64,000 nucleotides of DNA from Psychrobacillus sp. NEAU-3TGS (GTDB lineage: Bacteria; Bacillota; Bacilli; Bacillales_A; Planococcaceae). The notes under the pieces were generated by a model. The model saw only the letters and a list, made by a program, of their open reading frames with translations. It had not been told where the DNA came from and did not search any database. The DNA is taken from positions 372,001 to 436,000 of the forward strand of contig NZ_JAPNOZ010000012.1 of NCBI RefSeq assembly GCF_029955155.1, given 5' to 3'. How positions within the stretch are numbered: position 1 is the stretch's first letter; every line of letters begins with the position of its first letter. Below, one piece after another: positions 1 to 8,762 of this stretch. A program made the translations under genes and the position numbers.

Positions 1-71
1 ATTTTCCTCCTACTTTTTCATTAGATTGCACTAATGTAACAGCTTTATACAGAAAAATACTATCGATACAA
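1..71 (-). promoter_or_regulatory. Promoter and ribosome site of a gene starting just left of the window
   Basis: Read on the minus strand, a TTGTAT box (66-71) and a TATAAA box (44-49) are 16 bp apart. They are followed at 5-9 by a GGAGG ribosome site ending a few bases before the window edge. The gene itself lies outside the window, so its identity is unknown. Confidence 0.35.
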
Positions 72-130
72 ACGAAAAATAATAGCTGACGCACATATCA
101 TATATTTTATAATTCCCTTTAAAACAAGAA

Positions 131-156
131 AAACCCCAGTACAATTACTGGAGTTT
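131..156 (-). terminator. Rho-independent terminator after the Spo0M-like gene
   Basis: An 11-bp stem (AAACTCCAGTA with TACTGGGGTTT on the minus strand) with a 4-base loop ends in a T-rich stretch ten bases past the stop codon of the gene at 166-561. Confidence 0.75.
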
Positions 157-165
157 CCATTTTTC

Positions 166-561
166 TTATTCTTCTATGTCAAAATAAATTTCATCTTCAT
201 CACTGAATTCTTTGCCATTTTCAAATAAAACAGTCGTTCGTAAAATTAATTTAGATACTTCCTCTACTCCATCAGGTATCCATCTTTCATCCGGCATAAT
301 TTCAAATGGGATCATTTGCATTTCTTTGGAAGCAACCGAACCAACTAGTTCAATTGAATGTTTGGAGATGATTTTGGAAACTAGCTCGTTTCTTACTTTA
401 AAAACCTCCAGTTTAATATTCTCTATCGATTCATCATCATGTACACCTTCAATATAAATGGTACCTGAAAGATTGATACCGTGTTCAATATAAGGATGGT
501 CTACCACCGTATCAATTTTAATTGATTGTACTTTTATAGATGATTCAAACTTCTTTGCCAT
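166..561 (-). CDS. Spo0M-like (arrestin-fold) short protein
   Basis: A 131-residue acidic protein without signal or membrane segment. Its N-terminal half (KVDT-type opening, a strand with SGTIYIEG, then IENIKLEVF) resembles the arrestin-like N-domain of Spo0M sporulation-control proteins. It is about half the length of B. subtilis Spo0M, so it would be a single-domain relative. I chose ATG at 561 because an AAGGTGG ribosome site lies 10 bases upstream, whereas the in-frame TTG at 570 overlaps that site. It follows the AI-2E-family gene by 5 bp, so the two are probably cotranscribed. The family assignment is by pattern only. Confidence 0.5.
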   Translation of the reverse strand: MAKKFESSIKVQSIKIDTVVDHPYIEHGINLSGTIYIEGVHDDESIENIKLEVFKVRNELVSKIISKHSIELVGSVASKEMQMIPFEIMPDERWIPDGVEEVSKLILRTTVLFENGKEFSDEDEIYFDIEE

Positions 562-566
562 TACTC

Positions 567-1772
567 TCAATCCACCTTGTTATTTGTATGCTCATATTGA
601 TTTTCCAAATTCGGTTCATATCTATTATAACGTTTTTTGAATAAAGTATAAAAATGAGCAACAATCACTTTTAATATTGCATACCCTGGAATCCCAAGAA
701 TAACACCTGGAACTCCAAATAACGCTCCGGAAGTAATTAATACGAAAATAATTGTAATTGGATGCACATGAAGGGATTTACCCATAATTTGTGGGGAGAT
801 GAATTTTCCTTCCACTAACTGAACGACCGTCCACACGATAGCAAGCTTCACTAACATAAGCGGATCCGAAGATACAAGCGCAATGATAACAGCCGGTGTA
901 ATTGCAATAACTGGACCTAAATAAGGTACTACGCTCGTAACCATAGCAATCACGCCAAGAAGCAATGCATATTCCATGCCAATAATTGTGAAGCCAATAA
1001 ATATCATAAATCCAATACAGATGGACACTAGAATTTGGCCTTGTATATAAGCACTGATCTGGTTATCAATACTTCTGAAGACAGAGTGAAAATCCTCACG
1101 CATACGAGGTGGAAAAACTCTTATTACAAACTTAGGTAATTCTTCTCCATCTTTTAATAAATAAAACAGAATAAATGGAACCAAAATAATCGATAAAACG
1201 AAGCTTGTTACCGCTCCTAATACAGATGTGATTCCCGTTGCGATACTAGAAATTGCATTTTGAAACAACTCTCCCACTTCTGCAGGTACGTTTTTCAACA
1301 CTTGCATTGCTTCTTTCTCAATTTCTAAATAATAGTCTGCAACAAAAGAAGTTCTTAAAAAGCTGTCTAAAGAGTTCAATAGTTGTATCAAGTAAACCGG
1401 TAATTCCTCAACCAACCTAGTAGACTGCGACTTTAAAAATGGGACAACTAAAAATACCAGTAGCGTGATTAATCCAATCAATGCTAGGAAAATGATTAAT
1501 ATACCCCACACTCTAGGTATTTTTATCTTCTCAATCAGTCTCAAAATTGGTCTTAATAAATAATATGCAATAACAGCTAGAATTACTGGTAAAACTACAT
1601 TTCCTAGGAATATAGTTAATGGACTAAAGATAAATGATACTTCCCCGTATACCATAATAATCAGTCCGATTAATAATATTAGGATAAATGTAAAGAACGT
1701 ATTACGTCCTCCTAAAAATTTTATGTACCTTGTGGAAAAAAAAGAAGGTTTTTCAGGCTCCACTTTTATCAA
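567..1772 (-). CDS. AI-2E family transporter (PerM/YueF-like membrane protein)
   Basis: A 401-residue polytopic membrane protein. An N-terminal hydrophobic pair (about residues 25-70) and further spans are followed by the family's C-terminal block, with PYLGPVIAITPAVIIAL, a VEGKFISPQIMGK stretch and GVPGVILGIPGYAILK. Members are roughly 350-400 residues and have been linked to autoinducer or solute/ion export; the substrate here cannot be told from sequence. Start is TTG at 1772 with AGGA eight bases upstream; a GTG three codons in is an alternative. It sits upstream of the Spo0M-like gene in the same direction. Confidence 0.85.
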   Translation of the reverse strand: MIKVEPEKPSFFSTRYIKFLGGRNTFFTFILILLIGLIIMVYGEVSFIFSPLTIFLGNVVLPVILAVIAYYLLRPILRLIEKIKIPRVWGILIIFLALIGLITLLVFLVVPFLKSQSTRLVEELPVYLIQLLNSLDSFLRTSFVADYYLEIEKEAMQVLKNVPAEVGELFQNAISSIATGITSVLGAVTSFVLSIILVPFILFYLLKDGEELPKFVIRVFPPRMREDFHSVFRSIDNQISAYIQGQILVSICIGFMIFIGFTIIGMEYALLLGVIAMVTSVVPYLGPVIAITPAVIIALVSSDPLMLVKLAIVWTVVQLVEGKFISPQIMGKSLHVHPITIIFVLITSGALFGVPGVILGIPGYAILKVIVAHFYTLFKKRYNRYEPNLENQYEHTNNKVD

Positions 1773-1836
1773 ACACCCTTTCCTATATAATATATTTTAC
1801 GGACGAATGAAAAGATTGGCAAATGTTTAAGCATTA

Positions 1837-2778
1837 TTATTTTTCCAAAAAGTTATCTATCGCTTCTTTATTTTTATCAGTGTTGATTTCTAGAACGGAT
1901 CCGGCATGCTTATAGCTAGAAAAAGTGTAAGTTCCTTCTACTGGTATCGTTAATTTCTCTATTTCAAGTTTTCCACTAATGAGAGCATCTATTATCCGTT
2001 TTCCTTTATCGGTTCTAGAATAGTCTGTTTCGATATACCCTTCAGCCGCACCTAAAAATTTCGGTGTATTAGATAGGTTTCCGATGGACAGTATTTCATC
2101 CTTTAATGCTTCCATCACTTTTTGTTGTCTTTCAACTCGCCCAAAATCGCCATTTTCATCTGCACGAAACCTTGCATAACCAAGCAGCTCTTTACCCGAT
2201 AAATTTTGCTGCCCTTGTGTAAGGGTAACCCCGATTTTCTCTGACATGTCCTTTTCCACATTTACTGGAATTCCATTCGGTGCAAGTATATCTACAAGTG
2301 ATTCAAAGCTACTAAAATCGATTAACGCATAATGATGAATTGGTAGATCAAACATTTGTTGAATCGTGTCTTTTAATAACTGAACCCCGTCGAGATAATA
2401 CGCTGTATTTAATTTATACGATTGATAGCCGGGGATATCTGCATAAATATCTCGCATAAACGAAATAATCTTCACATCATTATCTTGTTTATCCCAAGAA
2501 ACAAGCATCATCGTATCCGAGCGTGCCTGTTTTTGTCCCCTTGAGTCTACCCCTAGTACTAATATATTTTCCCGTTCCTCAGCTTGTAGCTTGTCCCCTT
2601 CAAAATCGATCGTTAAATCCACTTCTTTGTTCGCTAATTTGTATCCACTGGAATACTGCGTGACCGCATATATTCCACTTATCAGTATTACTAACACAAG
2701 AAATAACGTAAAGACTCGTCCTACTCGGAGTCTTCTTTTTCGCTTACGTCCTGTTCGTAATTGTCGTTCTTCTTCCAT
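1837..2778 (-). CDS. LytR-CpsA-Psr (LCP) family cell-wall polymer ligase
   Basis: A 313-residue type II membrane protein. A very basic N-terminus ([11 protein letters not shown]) is followed by one transmembrane helix (about 22-44) and an extracytoplasmic LCP domain. Hallmarks seen are [32 protein letters not shown] and the arginine-rich GYARFR...GRVERQQK block that binds polyprenyl-pyrophosphate. The family transfers teichoic acid or other anionic glycopolymers from lipid carriers to peptidoglycan. Start ATG is supported by AAGGAG ten bases upstream. It is divergent from the first msrA gene. Which polymer it handles is not visible. Confidence 0.9.
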   Translation of the reverse strand: MEEERQLRTGRKRKRRLRVGRVFTLFLVLVILISGIYAVTQYSSGYKLANKEVDLTIDFEGDKLQAEERENILVLGVDSRGQKQARSDTMMLVSWDKQDNDVKIISFMRDIYADIPGYQSYKLNTAYYLDGVQLLKDTIQQMFDLPIHHYALIDFSSFESLVDILAPNGIPVNVEKDMSEKIGVTLTQGQQNLSGKELLGYARFRADENGDFGRVERQQKVMEALKDEILSIGNLSNTPKFLGAAEGYIETDYSRTDKGKRIIDALISGKLEIEKLTIPVEGTYTFSSYKHAGSVLEINTDKNKEAIDNFLEK

Positions 2779-2839
2779 GATGATATCGCTCCTTTATATT
2801 CTTATAATAACGTATTTTCCCCGTTTAAGTTTCGGAATT

Positions 2840-2868
2840 TTGTACATTTTAGTATCTCATGGTAAAAT
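2840..2868 (+). promoter_or_regulatory. SigA-type promoter for the first msrA
   Basis: TTGTAC (2840-2845) and TAAAAT (2863-2868) are separated by 17 bp, with TG just before the -10 box. The site is 32 bp upstream of the msrA start. Confidence 0.55.
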
Positions 2869-2899
2869 ACATGATGCTATTATGGGAGGAATGACAATG

Positions 2900-3415
2900 A
2901 TGGAAAAAGCAACTTTTGCAGGCGGCTGTTTTTGGTGCATGGTAAAACCGTTCGATTCGTGGGATGGCATACATAAAGTAACTTCCGGTTATATGGGAGG
3001 TCATATAGAAAACCCGACATATGAGGACGTAAAAAAAGGAACATCCGGGCATTTGGAAGTGGTTGAAATTCAATATGACCCATCCATTTTTCCGTACAAT
3101 GAGCTACTTCAAATCTTTTGGCAACAAATTGATCCAACTGACGCAGGCGGACAGTTCCAAGATCGTGGAGAAAGTTATAAGTCGGCAATATTTGTACATA
3201 CAGAAGAACAACGCAAGCTTGCACAATTATCAAAAGATGATTTAGCTGCAAGCGGAAAATTTTCTAAACCAATTGTTACAGAAATCAGAGATGCACAAAC
3301 ATTCTTTGAAGCAGAAGATTATCACCAAGATTTTTATAAAAAAAGTCCCGATCACTACAAAGAAGACAGAGCTCAATCGGGCCGAGACGAATTTATCGAC
3401 AAACATTGGAAATAA
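2900..3415 (+). CDS. msrA: Peptide-methionine (S)-S-oxide reductase MsrA, copy 1
   Basis: A 171-residue cytoplasmic enzyme that reduces S-methionine sulfoxide. The catalytic GGCFWC motif is at residues 8-13, followed by GYMGGH, NPTYEDV, the [23 protein letters not shown] block and DYHQDFYKK, all typical of MsrA. A GGGAGGA ribosome site (2884-2890) supports ATG at 2897 or 2900; an open frame extends much further upstream but overlaps the divergent LCP gene and has no such site. It is a stand-alone gene with its own promoter. A second msrA, paired with msrB, lies at 44017-44541 and begins with the same residues. Confidence 0.95.
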   Translation: MEKATFAGGCFWCMVKPFDSWDGIHKVTSGYMGGHIENPTYEDVKKGTSGHLEVVEIQYDPSIFPYNELLQIFWQQIDPTDAGGQFQDRGESYKSAIFVHTEEQRKLAQLSKDDLAASGKFSKPIVTEIRDAQTFFEAEDYHQDFYKKSPDHYKEDRAQSGRDEFIDKHWK

Positions 3416-3460
3416 GCATTATAAAACAATTATTTAAAATACCAAGTTAGCCTTAATTCG

Positions 3461-3469
3461 TGGTATAAT
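3461..3469 (+). promoter_or_regulatory. Extended -10 promoter of the ABC-F gene
   Basis: TGG followed by TATAAT (3464-3469) forms an extended -10 element without a clear -35 box. Transcription would start near 3476, about 25 bases before the ATG at 3501, which has an AGGAGG ribosome site. Confidence 0.5.
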
Positions 3470-3500
3470 AAGAGCATTGTGAACTTTAGGAGGTACTAGC

Positions 3501-5105
3501 ATGATTGCAGTAAGTAATGTAAGTCTTCGTTTTGGTGATCGTAAACTATTTGAAGACGTAAATATAAAGTTTACACCGGGTAACTGTTACGGTTTAATCG
3601 GTGCAAACGGAGCAGGTAAATCTACATTTATCAAAATTCTATCTGGAGAGATTGAAGCCCAGGAAGGCAACGTCATCATGAATCCAAATGAACGTTTAGC
3701 TATTCTAAAACAGAATCACTTCGAATACGAAGAGTATACAGTTTTAGAAACCGTTATTATGGGACATAAACGTTTATACGAAGTAATGAATGAAAAAAAT
3801 GCTATCTATATGAAAGAAGATTTCTCTGATGAGGATGGCATGCGTGCAGCAGAACTAGAAGGTGAATTTGCAGACTTAAATGGTTGGGAAGCAGAATCAG
3901 AAGCTGCAATCCTTTTACAAGGTCTTGGTATTCCTGATAGTATGCATCAAAAGAAAATGTCTGAGTTAACAGGTTCAGAAAAAGTAAAAGTCTTACTATC
4001 ACAAGCGTTATTTGGTAAACCAGATGTACTTTTACTCGATGAGCCTACCAACCATTTGGACATTAAAGCGATTCAATGGTTAGAAGATTTCTTGATTAAC
4101 TTTGAAAATACAGTAATTGTCGTATCCCATGACCGTCACTTCTTGAACAAAGTATGTACGCATATTGCGGATTTAGACTTTAGCAAAATTCAAGTATATG
4201 TTGGGAACTATGACTTCTGGTATGAATCAAGTCAACTTGCATTGAAGCTGGCATCTGATCAAAACAGTAAAAAAGAAGAGAAAATTAAAGAGCTTCAAGC
4301 CTTTATCGCAAGATTTAGTGCGAATGCCTCTAAATCTAAACAAGCAACTTCTCGTAAGAAAATGTTAGACAAAATTGAGTTAGATGATATTAAACCATCT
4401 TCTCGTAAATATCCTTACGTAAATTTCTCTATGAAACGTGAAATTGGGAATGATGTTTTACAAGTTCAAGATTTAAGTTACACATTTGAAGGAGAAAAAC
4501 TATTCTCTAAAATGAACTTCACTTTAAACAAAGAAGATAAAATTATTCTTCTTGGAGGTGAGTTAGCAAAATCAGCATTGCTTCGCGTTCTTGCAGAGGA
4601 AGAAGAACCGCAAGAAGGCTCCATTCGTTGGGGTGTTACTACTACTCGTGCATACTTCCCTCTTGATAATGCGAAATATTTCCAAGGGAACGAGACTTCG
4701 CTTGTAGACTGGTTACGTCAATATTCACCAGATGATGAAAGTGAAACATTCCTACGTGGATTCCTAGGTCGTATGCTATTCTCTGGTGAAGAAGTGAAGA
4801 AAAAACCATCCGTACTTTCAGGTGGAGAAAAAGTTCGCTGTATGCTTTCTAAAATGATGCTTTCAGAGTCAAACGTACTATTACTAGATGAGCCTACGAA
4901 CCATTTAGATTTGGAATCTATCCAAGCACTAAATAATGGATTGACTGTATTTAAAGGTGCCATGATCTTTACATCACATGACCATCAGTTCATTCAAACA
5001 ATCGCTAATCGCGTCATTGAAATTCGCGATGACGGTTCAATCTTAGACAAACAATTAACTTATGATGAATTCCTAGAATGGAAAGATGCACAAAAACTTT
5101 CATAA
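3501..5105 (+). CDS. ABC-F family ATPase (YkpA/YbiT-like)
   Basis: A 534-residue soluble protein with two ABC ATPase domains and no membrane segment, as in the ABC-F ribosome-associated translation factors. Domain 1 has a normal Walker A (GANGAGKST, residues 33-41) and LLLDEPTNHLD, but its signature is LTGSE. Domain 2 has a normal LSGGE signature and LLLDEPTNHLD, but a degenerate Walker A (GGELAKSA). Between them is the charged P-tox linker (about 250-300). One composite ATP site is therefore canonical and the other degenerate, probably a subfamily trait. A terminator follows at 5117. Function in translation is inferred from family. Confidence 0.88.
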   Translation: MIAVSNVSLRFGDRKLFEDVNIKFTPGNCYGLIGANGAGKSTFIKILSGEIEAQEGNVIMNPNERLAILKQNHFEYEEYTVLETVIMGHKRLYEVMNEKNAIYMKEDFSDEDGMRAAELEGEFADLNGWEAESEAAILLQGLGIPDSMHQKKMSELTGSEKVKVLLSQALFGKPDVLLLDEPTNHLDIKAIQWLEDFLINFENTVIVVSHDRHFLNKVCTHIADLDFSKIQVYVGNYDFWYESSQLALKLASDQNSKKEEKIKELQAFIARFSANASKSKQATSRKKMLDKIELDDIKPSSRKYPYVNFSMKREIGNDVLQVQDLSYTFEGEKLFSKMNFTLNKEDKIILLGGELAKSALLRVLAEEEEPQEGSIRWGVTTTRAYFPLDNAKYFQGNETSLVDWLRQYSPDDESETFLRGFLGRMLFSGEEVKKKPSVLSGGEKVRCMLSKMMLSESNVLLLDEPTNHLDLESIQALNNGLTVFKGAMIFTSHDHQFIQTIANRVIEIRDDGSILDKQLTYDEFLEWKDAQKLS

Positions 5106-5116
5106 TCAATTTAAAG

Positions 5117-5163
5117 CAGGGTATTTTACTTCGATTAAATCGAGGTAGAATACCCTGTTTTGT
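5117..5163 (+). terminator. Terminator after the ABC-F gene
   Basis: A long hairpin, CAGGGTATT (5117-5125) pairing with AATACCCTG (5149-5157) plus inner pairs around an ATTAAAT loop, followed by TTTTGTT. Confidence 0.8.
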
Positions 5164-5202
5164 TAACCAAATATGATATTAACTCTTGAAATTATTTCCA
5201 TA

Positions 5203-6471
5203 TCATGTGCGCTTTTTTATTCTTTCGTGTAAGAGACCATCTGATTGTTTATTCTCCCCGGTTACAAAATCAGTCATGTAATAAGTTAAATATTGTCCAT
5301 AATTATTTTTCGTTTTTAACAAGAGTTCATCTAAATAGTATGCTCCTTTTGGTATTTTATCTAATAACAGGACTGATAGAGACGCATAAATTCCGCAAGC
5401 TACTTGAAAATATGTGGCATTAGTTTTGTACCTAGCAAAAATGGAATCATTTCTTGATATATTGTACATATATCTTTCCTTGTCATTATAAACCAGTAAT
5501 ACACCTGCTAAATCCTCCCCTTTCAATGTCGCTTCAAGGGGGTCAAGAACCTTCATTTCAAAATCCCACAATTTATCTACATCTTCAATATTTGAACGAA
5601 TTAATTCAGAAGTATGATCATTTATCTTGTATAAAAAACCACATTCCATGTCATATAATTTACCTAATGTATACACCTCTTCATGTGGCATTAAGCAACC
5701 ATAAAATTTCTTATCCCCGAGCGTCACTTTAAATTCGATGTCATATACATTTTCATATAGGAAAAGTGGAGTACGATGCCTCATAAACATCGGGTAACTT
5801 AGTATTGCCTCATCGAGAAAACATTCTGGTGACCAAGTTGTATAGATTACATTCTTCTTCGCTTTCTTATTATCTTTATAAAATGAATTATCATCTTCCA
5901 CAATATAACAGGCAAGTGGAGCTTCATCAGATGGATCATTTTTTAGTAGCTCAATTGCCATCCATTGAACTACACCTGGATTCATACCTGATCCAATTAC
6001 AGCAGTTATATTTTTAAATGTATGTTTTTTCTCTTCTAAAATTCTCATTCTCTCGATTAACCCAAATCCTTCATATAATTCTTCGTTTTCATCAACCATC
6101 GTATTCTCTAATGCTGTGTTTACATATTTGATACCAAGTTGATCGCAGCATTGTAACATTTCTACCGTATCAGCCCAAGAAACATCAATCACAACAGATG
6201 TTTTCGAGTTTTTAAGATGTTTGATAAAATTATTCGTATCTTTTAAATCGAATTCATGTAAAATAATTTGATCTTTCAAATTGGGAAATAAACTAGAATA
6301 GTATTTTTCCTTTTTTTGTTTATAATCTATTAAATGAATTTTGCTATTTTTAATAATGTGATAAATAGAATCCTGTTTATCTTTGACTGATTTATTTAAA
6401 ATAGAAAGTACCGATTTTGCCACTCCTCCTGCACTACCAACAATTGTTAAAATAGTTTGATTCTCTTTCAT
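5203..6471 (-). CDS. Homospermidine synthase-like protein (saccharopine dehydrogenase-like fold)
   Basis: A 422-residue soluble protein. Residues about 8-22 (ILTIVGSAGGVAKSV) form a glycine-rich NAD(P)-binding turn. Later blocks TTWSPECFLDEA, YGCLMPHEEVYTLGKLYDME and GEDLAGVLLVYNDKERYMYN...TNATYFQVACGIYA match the layout of bacterial homospermidine synthases (a TW-x-DG-like region, a G-x-L-x-x-H-x-E segment, an ELGVLL segment, then NATGLQV). That enzyme condenses two putrescines, or putrescine and spermidine, to homospermidine using NAD+. Divergence is large, so a carboxyspermidine-type or other saccharopine-dehydrogenase-like reductase remains possible. It is divergently paired with a SpeD homologue, which strengthens a polyamine role. 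Ribosome site GAGAAGAGG lies close upstream of the ATG at 6471. Confidence 0.6.
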   Translation of the reverse strand: MKENQTILTIVGSAGGVAKSVLSILNKSVKDKQDSIYHIIKNSKIHLIDYKQKKEKYYSSLFPNLKDQIILHEFDLKDTNNFIKHLKNSKTSVVIDVSWADTVEMLQCCDQLGIKYVNTALENTMVDENEELYEGFGLIERMRILEEKKHTFKNITAVIGSGMNPGVVQWMAIELLKNDPSDEAPLACYIVEDDNSFYKDNKKAKKNVIYTTWSPECFLDEAILSYPMFMRHRTPLFLYENVYDIEFKVTLGDKKFYGCLMPHEEVYTLGKLYDMECGFLYKINDHTSELIRSNIEDVDKLWDFEMKVLDPLEATLKGEDLAGVLLVYNDKERYMYNISRNDSIFARYKTNATYFQVACGIYASLSVLLLDKIPKGAYYLDELLLKTKNNYGQYLTYYMTDFVTGENKQSDGLLHERIKKRT

Positions 6472-6683
6472 TTATTCACCTCTTCTCCTTTTTAATAATA
6501 TATGTGATGAAATGATAAGAGTTTAGACGGTCCCCCCATTGAGAAATAAAGCATCTGTTCTAATAGTTTTATACAGTATGCATTTTGCACAGTCATTCTG
6601 CCTTATTGGACATAAAGTAATAGAAGTAAAGTTGTGAATTAATAAATTCTACTACTCACATAAAAAAAGAAAGAAGGGATTCT

Positions 6684-7115
6684 ATGGATACAAATGGACA
6701 GCATTTAATTATTGATGCTTTTGAATGTCAAAATGATATTCTTAATGACGCAGTAGAGTTAGAACAATTATTAACAGGAGCAATAAATAAATTAGGAATG
6801 GAGATTCTATCCTCTCATTTCCATTCCTTTATTCCTGAAGGAGTAACAGGAATTATTGGTATATCAACTTCCCATTTTTCGATTCATACATGGCCGGAGC
6901 ATAGATATGCAGCATTAGATCTATATACATGTGGAGATCAAAATATATGGCCGGCTTTTAGAGAAATTCTTCAAATATTACAAGCTAAACAATCCGATGT
7001 ATATGAAATATCGCGTGGACAAAAAATCAATAATAATACGGCTTTTAAAAAATTTACCCTTACTTTTAATGAATCTAATGATGAAATCATAGAATCCCAA
7101 GCTTTTTTACAATAA
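6684..7115 (+). CDS. SpeD-family pyruvoyl-dependent decarboxylase, divergent
   Basis: A 143-residue homologue of class 1b S-adenosylmethionine decarboxylase. Family landmarks are QHLIIDAFEC at the N-terminus and SHFSIHTWPEH plus YTCGD in the core. Ser63 (pyruvoyl precursor), His68 and Cys83 are kept at Thermotoga maritima numbering, so self-cleavage is plausible. The residue before the cleavage Ser is Thr62, where bona fide SpeD has Glu (SES becomes STS). About 20 extra C-terminal residues are present. No spermidine synthase gene is nearby; a homospermidine-synthase-like gene is divergent from it. SpeD homologues that decarboxylate ornithine or arginine are known, and this is a candidate. AdoMet decarboxylation is not excluded. 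Ribosome site GAAGGGA precedes ATG. Confidence 0.75.
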   Translation: MDTNGQHLIIDAFECQNDILNDAVELEQLLTGAINKLGMEILSSHFHSFIPEGVTGIIGISTSHFSIHTWPEHRYAALDLYTCGDQNIWPAFREILQILQAKQSDVYEISRGQKINNNTAFKKFTLTFNESNDEIIESQAFLQ

Positions 7116-7143
7116 AGTTTACTCGGGTATGTCTGAGATTTGG

Positions 7144-7198
7144 GATAATAAAAAACGACTTTACAATTCAAGATAGAATGTAAAATCGTCTTATTATC
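7144..7198. terminator. Imperfect stem-loop downstream of the SpeD-like gene
   Basis: GATAATA...ACGACTTTACA (7144-7165) pairs, with bulges, with TGTAAAATCGTCTTATTATC (7179-7198). No T run follows, so it may be an RNA-stabilising or weak terminator hairpin. Confidence 0.4.
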
Positions 7199-7299
7199 CG
7201 CTGTGGATATTAACTAAAAATAACCAGTAAATTACTAAAAACTAGCCACTTGATATATAGGTTTTGATGGATTGTTTTGGAGGGAACGATCACTAGACC

Positions 7300-7365
7300 A
7301 TTACCGAGTTTTCTAGCTACCGAGGGATGTCATTTTATCGCATCCCTCCGATTTTTTTCGGTAAT
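7300..7365 (+). other. Orphan nested hairpin element with intrinsic terminator
   Basis: The stretch between the SpeD-like gene and the DUF1232 gene (7116-7443) has no gene. It holds a perfect 8-bp outer stem (ATTACCGA 7300-7307 with TCGGTAAT 7358-7365) enclosing a perfect GAGGGATG/CATCCCTC hairpin (7322-7329, 7341-7348) followed by a T7 run. The inner hairpin is a good plus-strand terminator, but no plus-strand gene ends here except the SpeD-like gene 200 bp upstream. It could end a small RNA or a long 3' untranslated region, or be a leader remnant. Confidence 0.45.
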
Positions 7366-7443
7366 CATGTGGTAGTCGTTCGTCCTTCTCTCTCCGTTAG
7401 AATAATAGTAATGCTAATTTTCAAGTTAACGCTAGTTTGTCCA

Positions 7444-7932
7444 TCAAGCTTTTTTTCCCTTTTTTATAAATTTACCTAGAATAGATTTCGATGGTAGTTT
7501 ACCTACAACAGAATCACTTGTTTTGGATATTTTCTTTAAAGAATCTAATAATTTTTCATCCCCAACCCAATGCTCTTCGATGATTTCAGGAGAAAATTTA
7601 TTTAGTAACATATTTACTACATATGTAGCCACAATAATATCATCGATAAATCCGCCAGGTCCGATTAATCCTTCTGGCAGGACGTCAAGCGGTGTGATGA
7701 AATATAAAATACCACTACCAATAAGTGTTTTATATTTAGTATCAATTCGACTATCTAACATCGCTTTTATGAGTAAATGAAATAAATCTGGAGCAAACAA
7801 TAAATACGGTGCAAATTTAGACGTTTTCCCTGTTTTAGATTGGGTAAAATCTGTAATTTTTGAACGCAATTTCATATAGAAATCTTGCTGTTCCTCATAA
7901 GGAGGTAACTCTTTTTTCAATTCAGTATTCAT
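7444..7932 (-). CDS. DUF1232 (YkvA-like) membrane protein
   Basis: A 162-residue protein. The central segment, with SRIDTKYKTLIGSGILYFITPLDVLPE, then GGFIDDIIVATYVVNMLL, is the DUF1232 signature (a PxDxxPD-like turn between short hydrophobic helices). The rest is basic and hydrophilic. The family is widespread in Bacillales and of unknown function. ATG at 7932 is preceded by GAGAGGAG. It is monocistronic, convergent with the orphan hairpin element. Confidence 0.8.
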   Translation of the reverse strand: MNTELKKELPPYEEQQDFYMKLRSKITDFTQSKTGKTSKFAPYLLFAPDLFHLLIKAMLDSRIDTKYKTLIGSGILYFITPLDVLPEGLIGPGGFIDDIIVATYVVNMLLNKFSPEIIEEHWVGDEKLLDSLKKISKTSDSVVGKLPSKSILGKFIKKGKKA

Positions 7933-8038
7933 TTATATCTCTCCTCTCTTGTTTTCACTATACCAAAAAAACGACAAAATGAAACATATAACCACATAAG
8001 CCGTCTAATCATAAACACATTATAAGGAGGTAACTAAA

Positions 8039-8677
8039 ATGATTAAGCTTTTATTTTTACTAATACCTACTCTTTTTCTTATTGCTTGCGGAGACGAAAA
8101 ACCTGTAGATACGGAAACAACTACAAAACCACCTTCAGAAGAAGTAGTTACTCCTTCTGAATCTCCGATAAGCTTATCTCACTTTTTTATGCCTGACAAT
8201 TCCGTTGCTCAATTTAAGGGTGAAGGAAATGAATATGCAACCTACAGTTTGACAACCCTGTATCCATTTGAAAACTATGTCATTACGTATGAGGATAATG
8301 GCGGAACAGTCGTCCAAAGGATATTTAATGTACAGGAAAATAAAATAAGTCTTATAGCTGAAAATGGAGAAGCATATGAACCTACAACTCATAGCCTAGC
8401 AGAACTCCAAGCAATGCAAGAAATCGAAGTATATTTAGCCACTCCAATTGAAGTTGGAGCAACATTTAACGATTGGAAAATCACTTCAACTACAGAGACA
8501 CTGGAAACAGATCTCCAAACATTTGATCATGTGATTGTTATAGAAAAAACAAATGAAGATAATTCTATTACGCGAAAATATTTCGCAAAAAACTTCGGAG
8601 AAATAAAACGAGAATTTTTCATGCAAGAAGGCGATGAACAATATATCGTCAGTTCTGTCATCGAAAGTATGGAGTGA
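8039..8677 (+). CDS. Uncharacterised lipoprotein
   Basis: A 212-residue exported protein with a type II signal peptide and lipobox LIAC (Cys17), then a low-complexity Glu/Thr/Pro linker (about 20-45) and a globular region of alternating strands containing YSLTTLYPFENYVITYEDNGG and GATFNDWKITSTTETL. I do not recognise a named domain. The repeated short strands suggest a beta-rich fold exposed on the outer face of the membrane. A TAAGGAGGT ribosome site precedes the ATG. It ends at a bidirectional terminator shared with the cold-shock gene. Confidence 0.8.
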   Translation: MIKLLFLLIPTLFLIACGDEKPVDTETTTKPPSEEVVTPSESPISLSHFFMPDNSVAQFKGEGNEYATYSLTTLYPFENYVITYEDNGGTVVQRIFNVQENKISLIAENGEAYEPTTHSLAELQAMQEIEVYLATPIEVGATFNDWKITSTTETLETDLQTFDHVIVIEKTNEDNSITRKYFAKNFGEIKREFFMQEGDEQYIVSSVIESME

Positions 8678-8721
8678 AATTGGTTGATTAGATGATTTAC
8701 CACAATAATCGGAAGCCAAAA

Positions 8722-8754
8722 AAGAAGCTGCTCCAAAATGGAGAGCTTCTTTTT
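8722..8754. terminator. Bidirectional terminator
   Basis: GAAGCTGCTCC (8724-8734) pairs with GGAGAGCTTC (8740-8749) with A and T tracts on both flanks, serving the lipoprotein gene and the convergent csp gene. Confidence 0.85.
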
Positions 8755-8762
8755 AACTATTC

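Noticed and set aside
2591-2899. Upstream in-frame extension of the first msrA
   Set aside because: It runs antisense through the LCP gene, lacks a ribosome site, and the MsrA family starts at the MEKATF residues.
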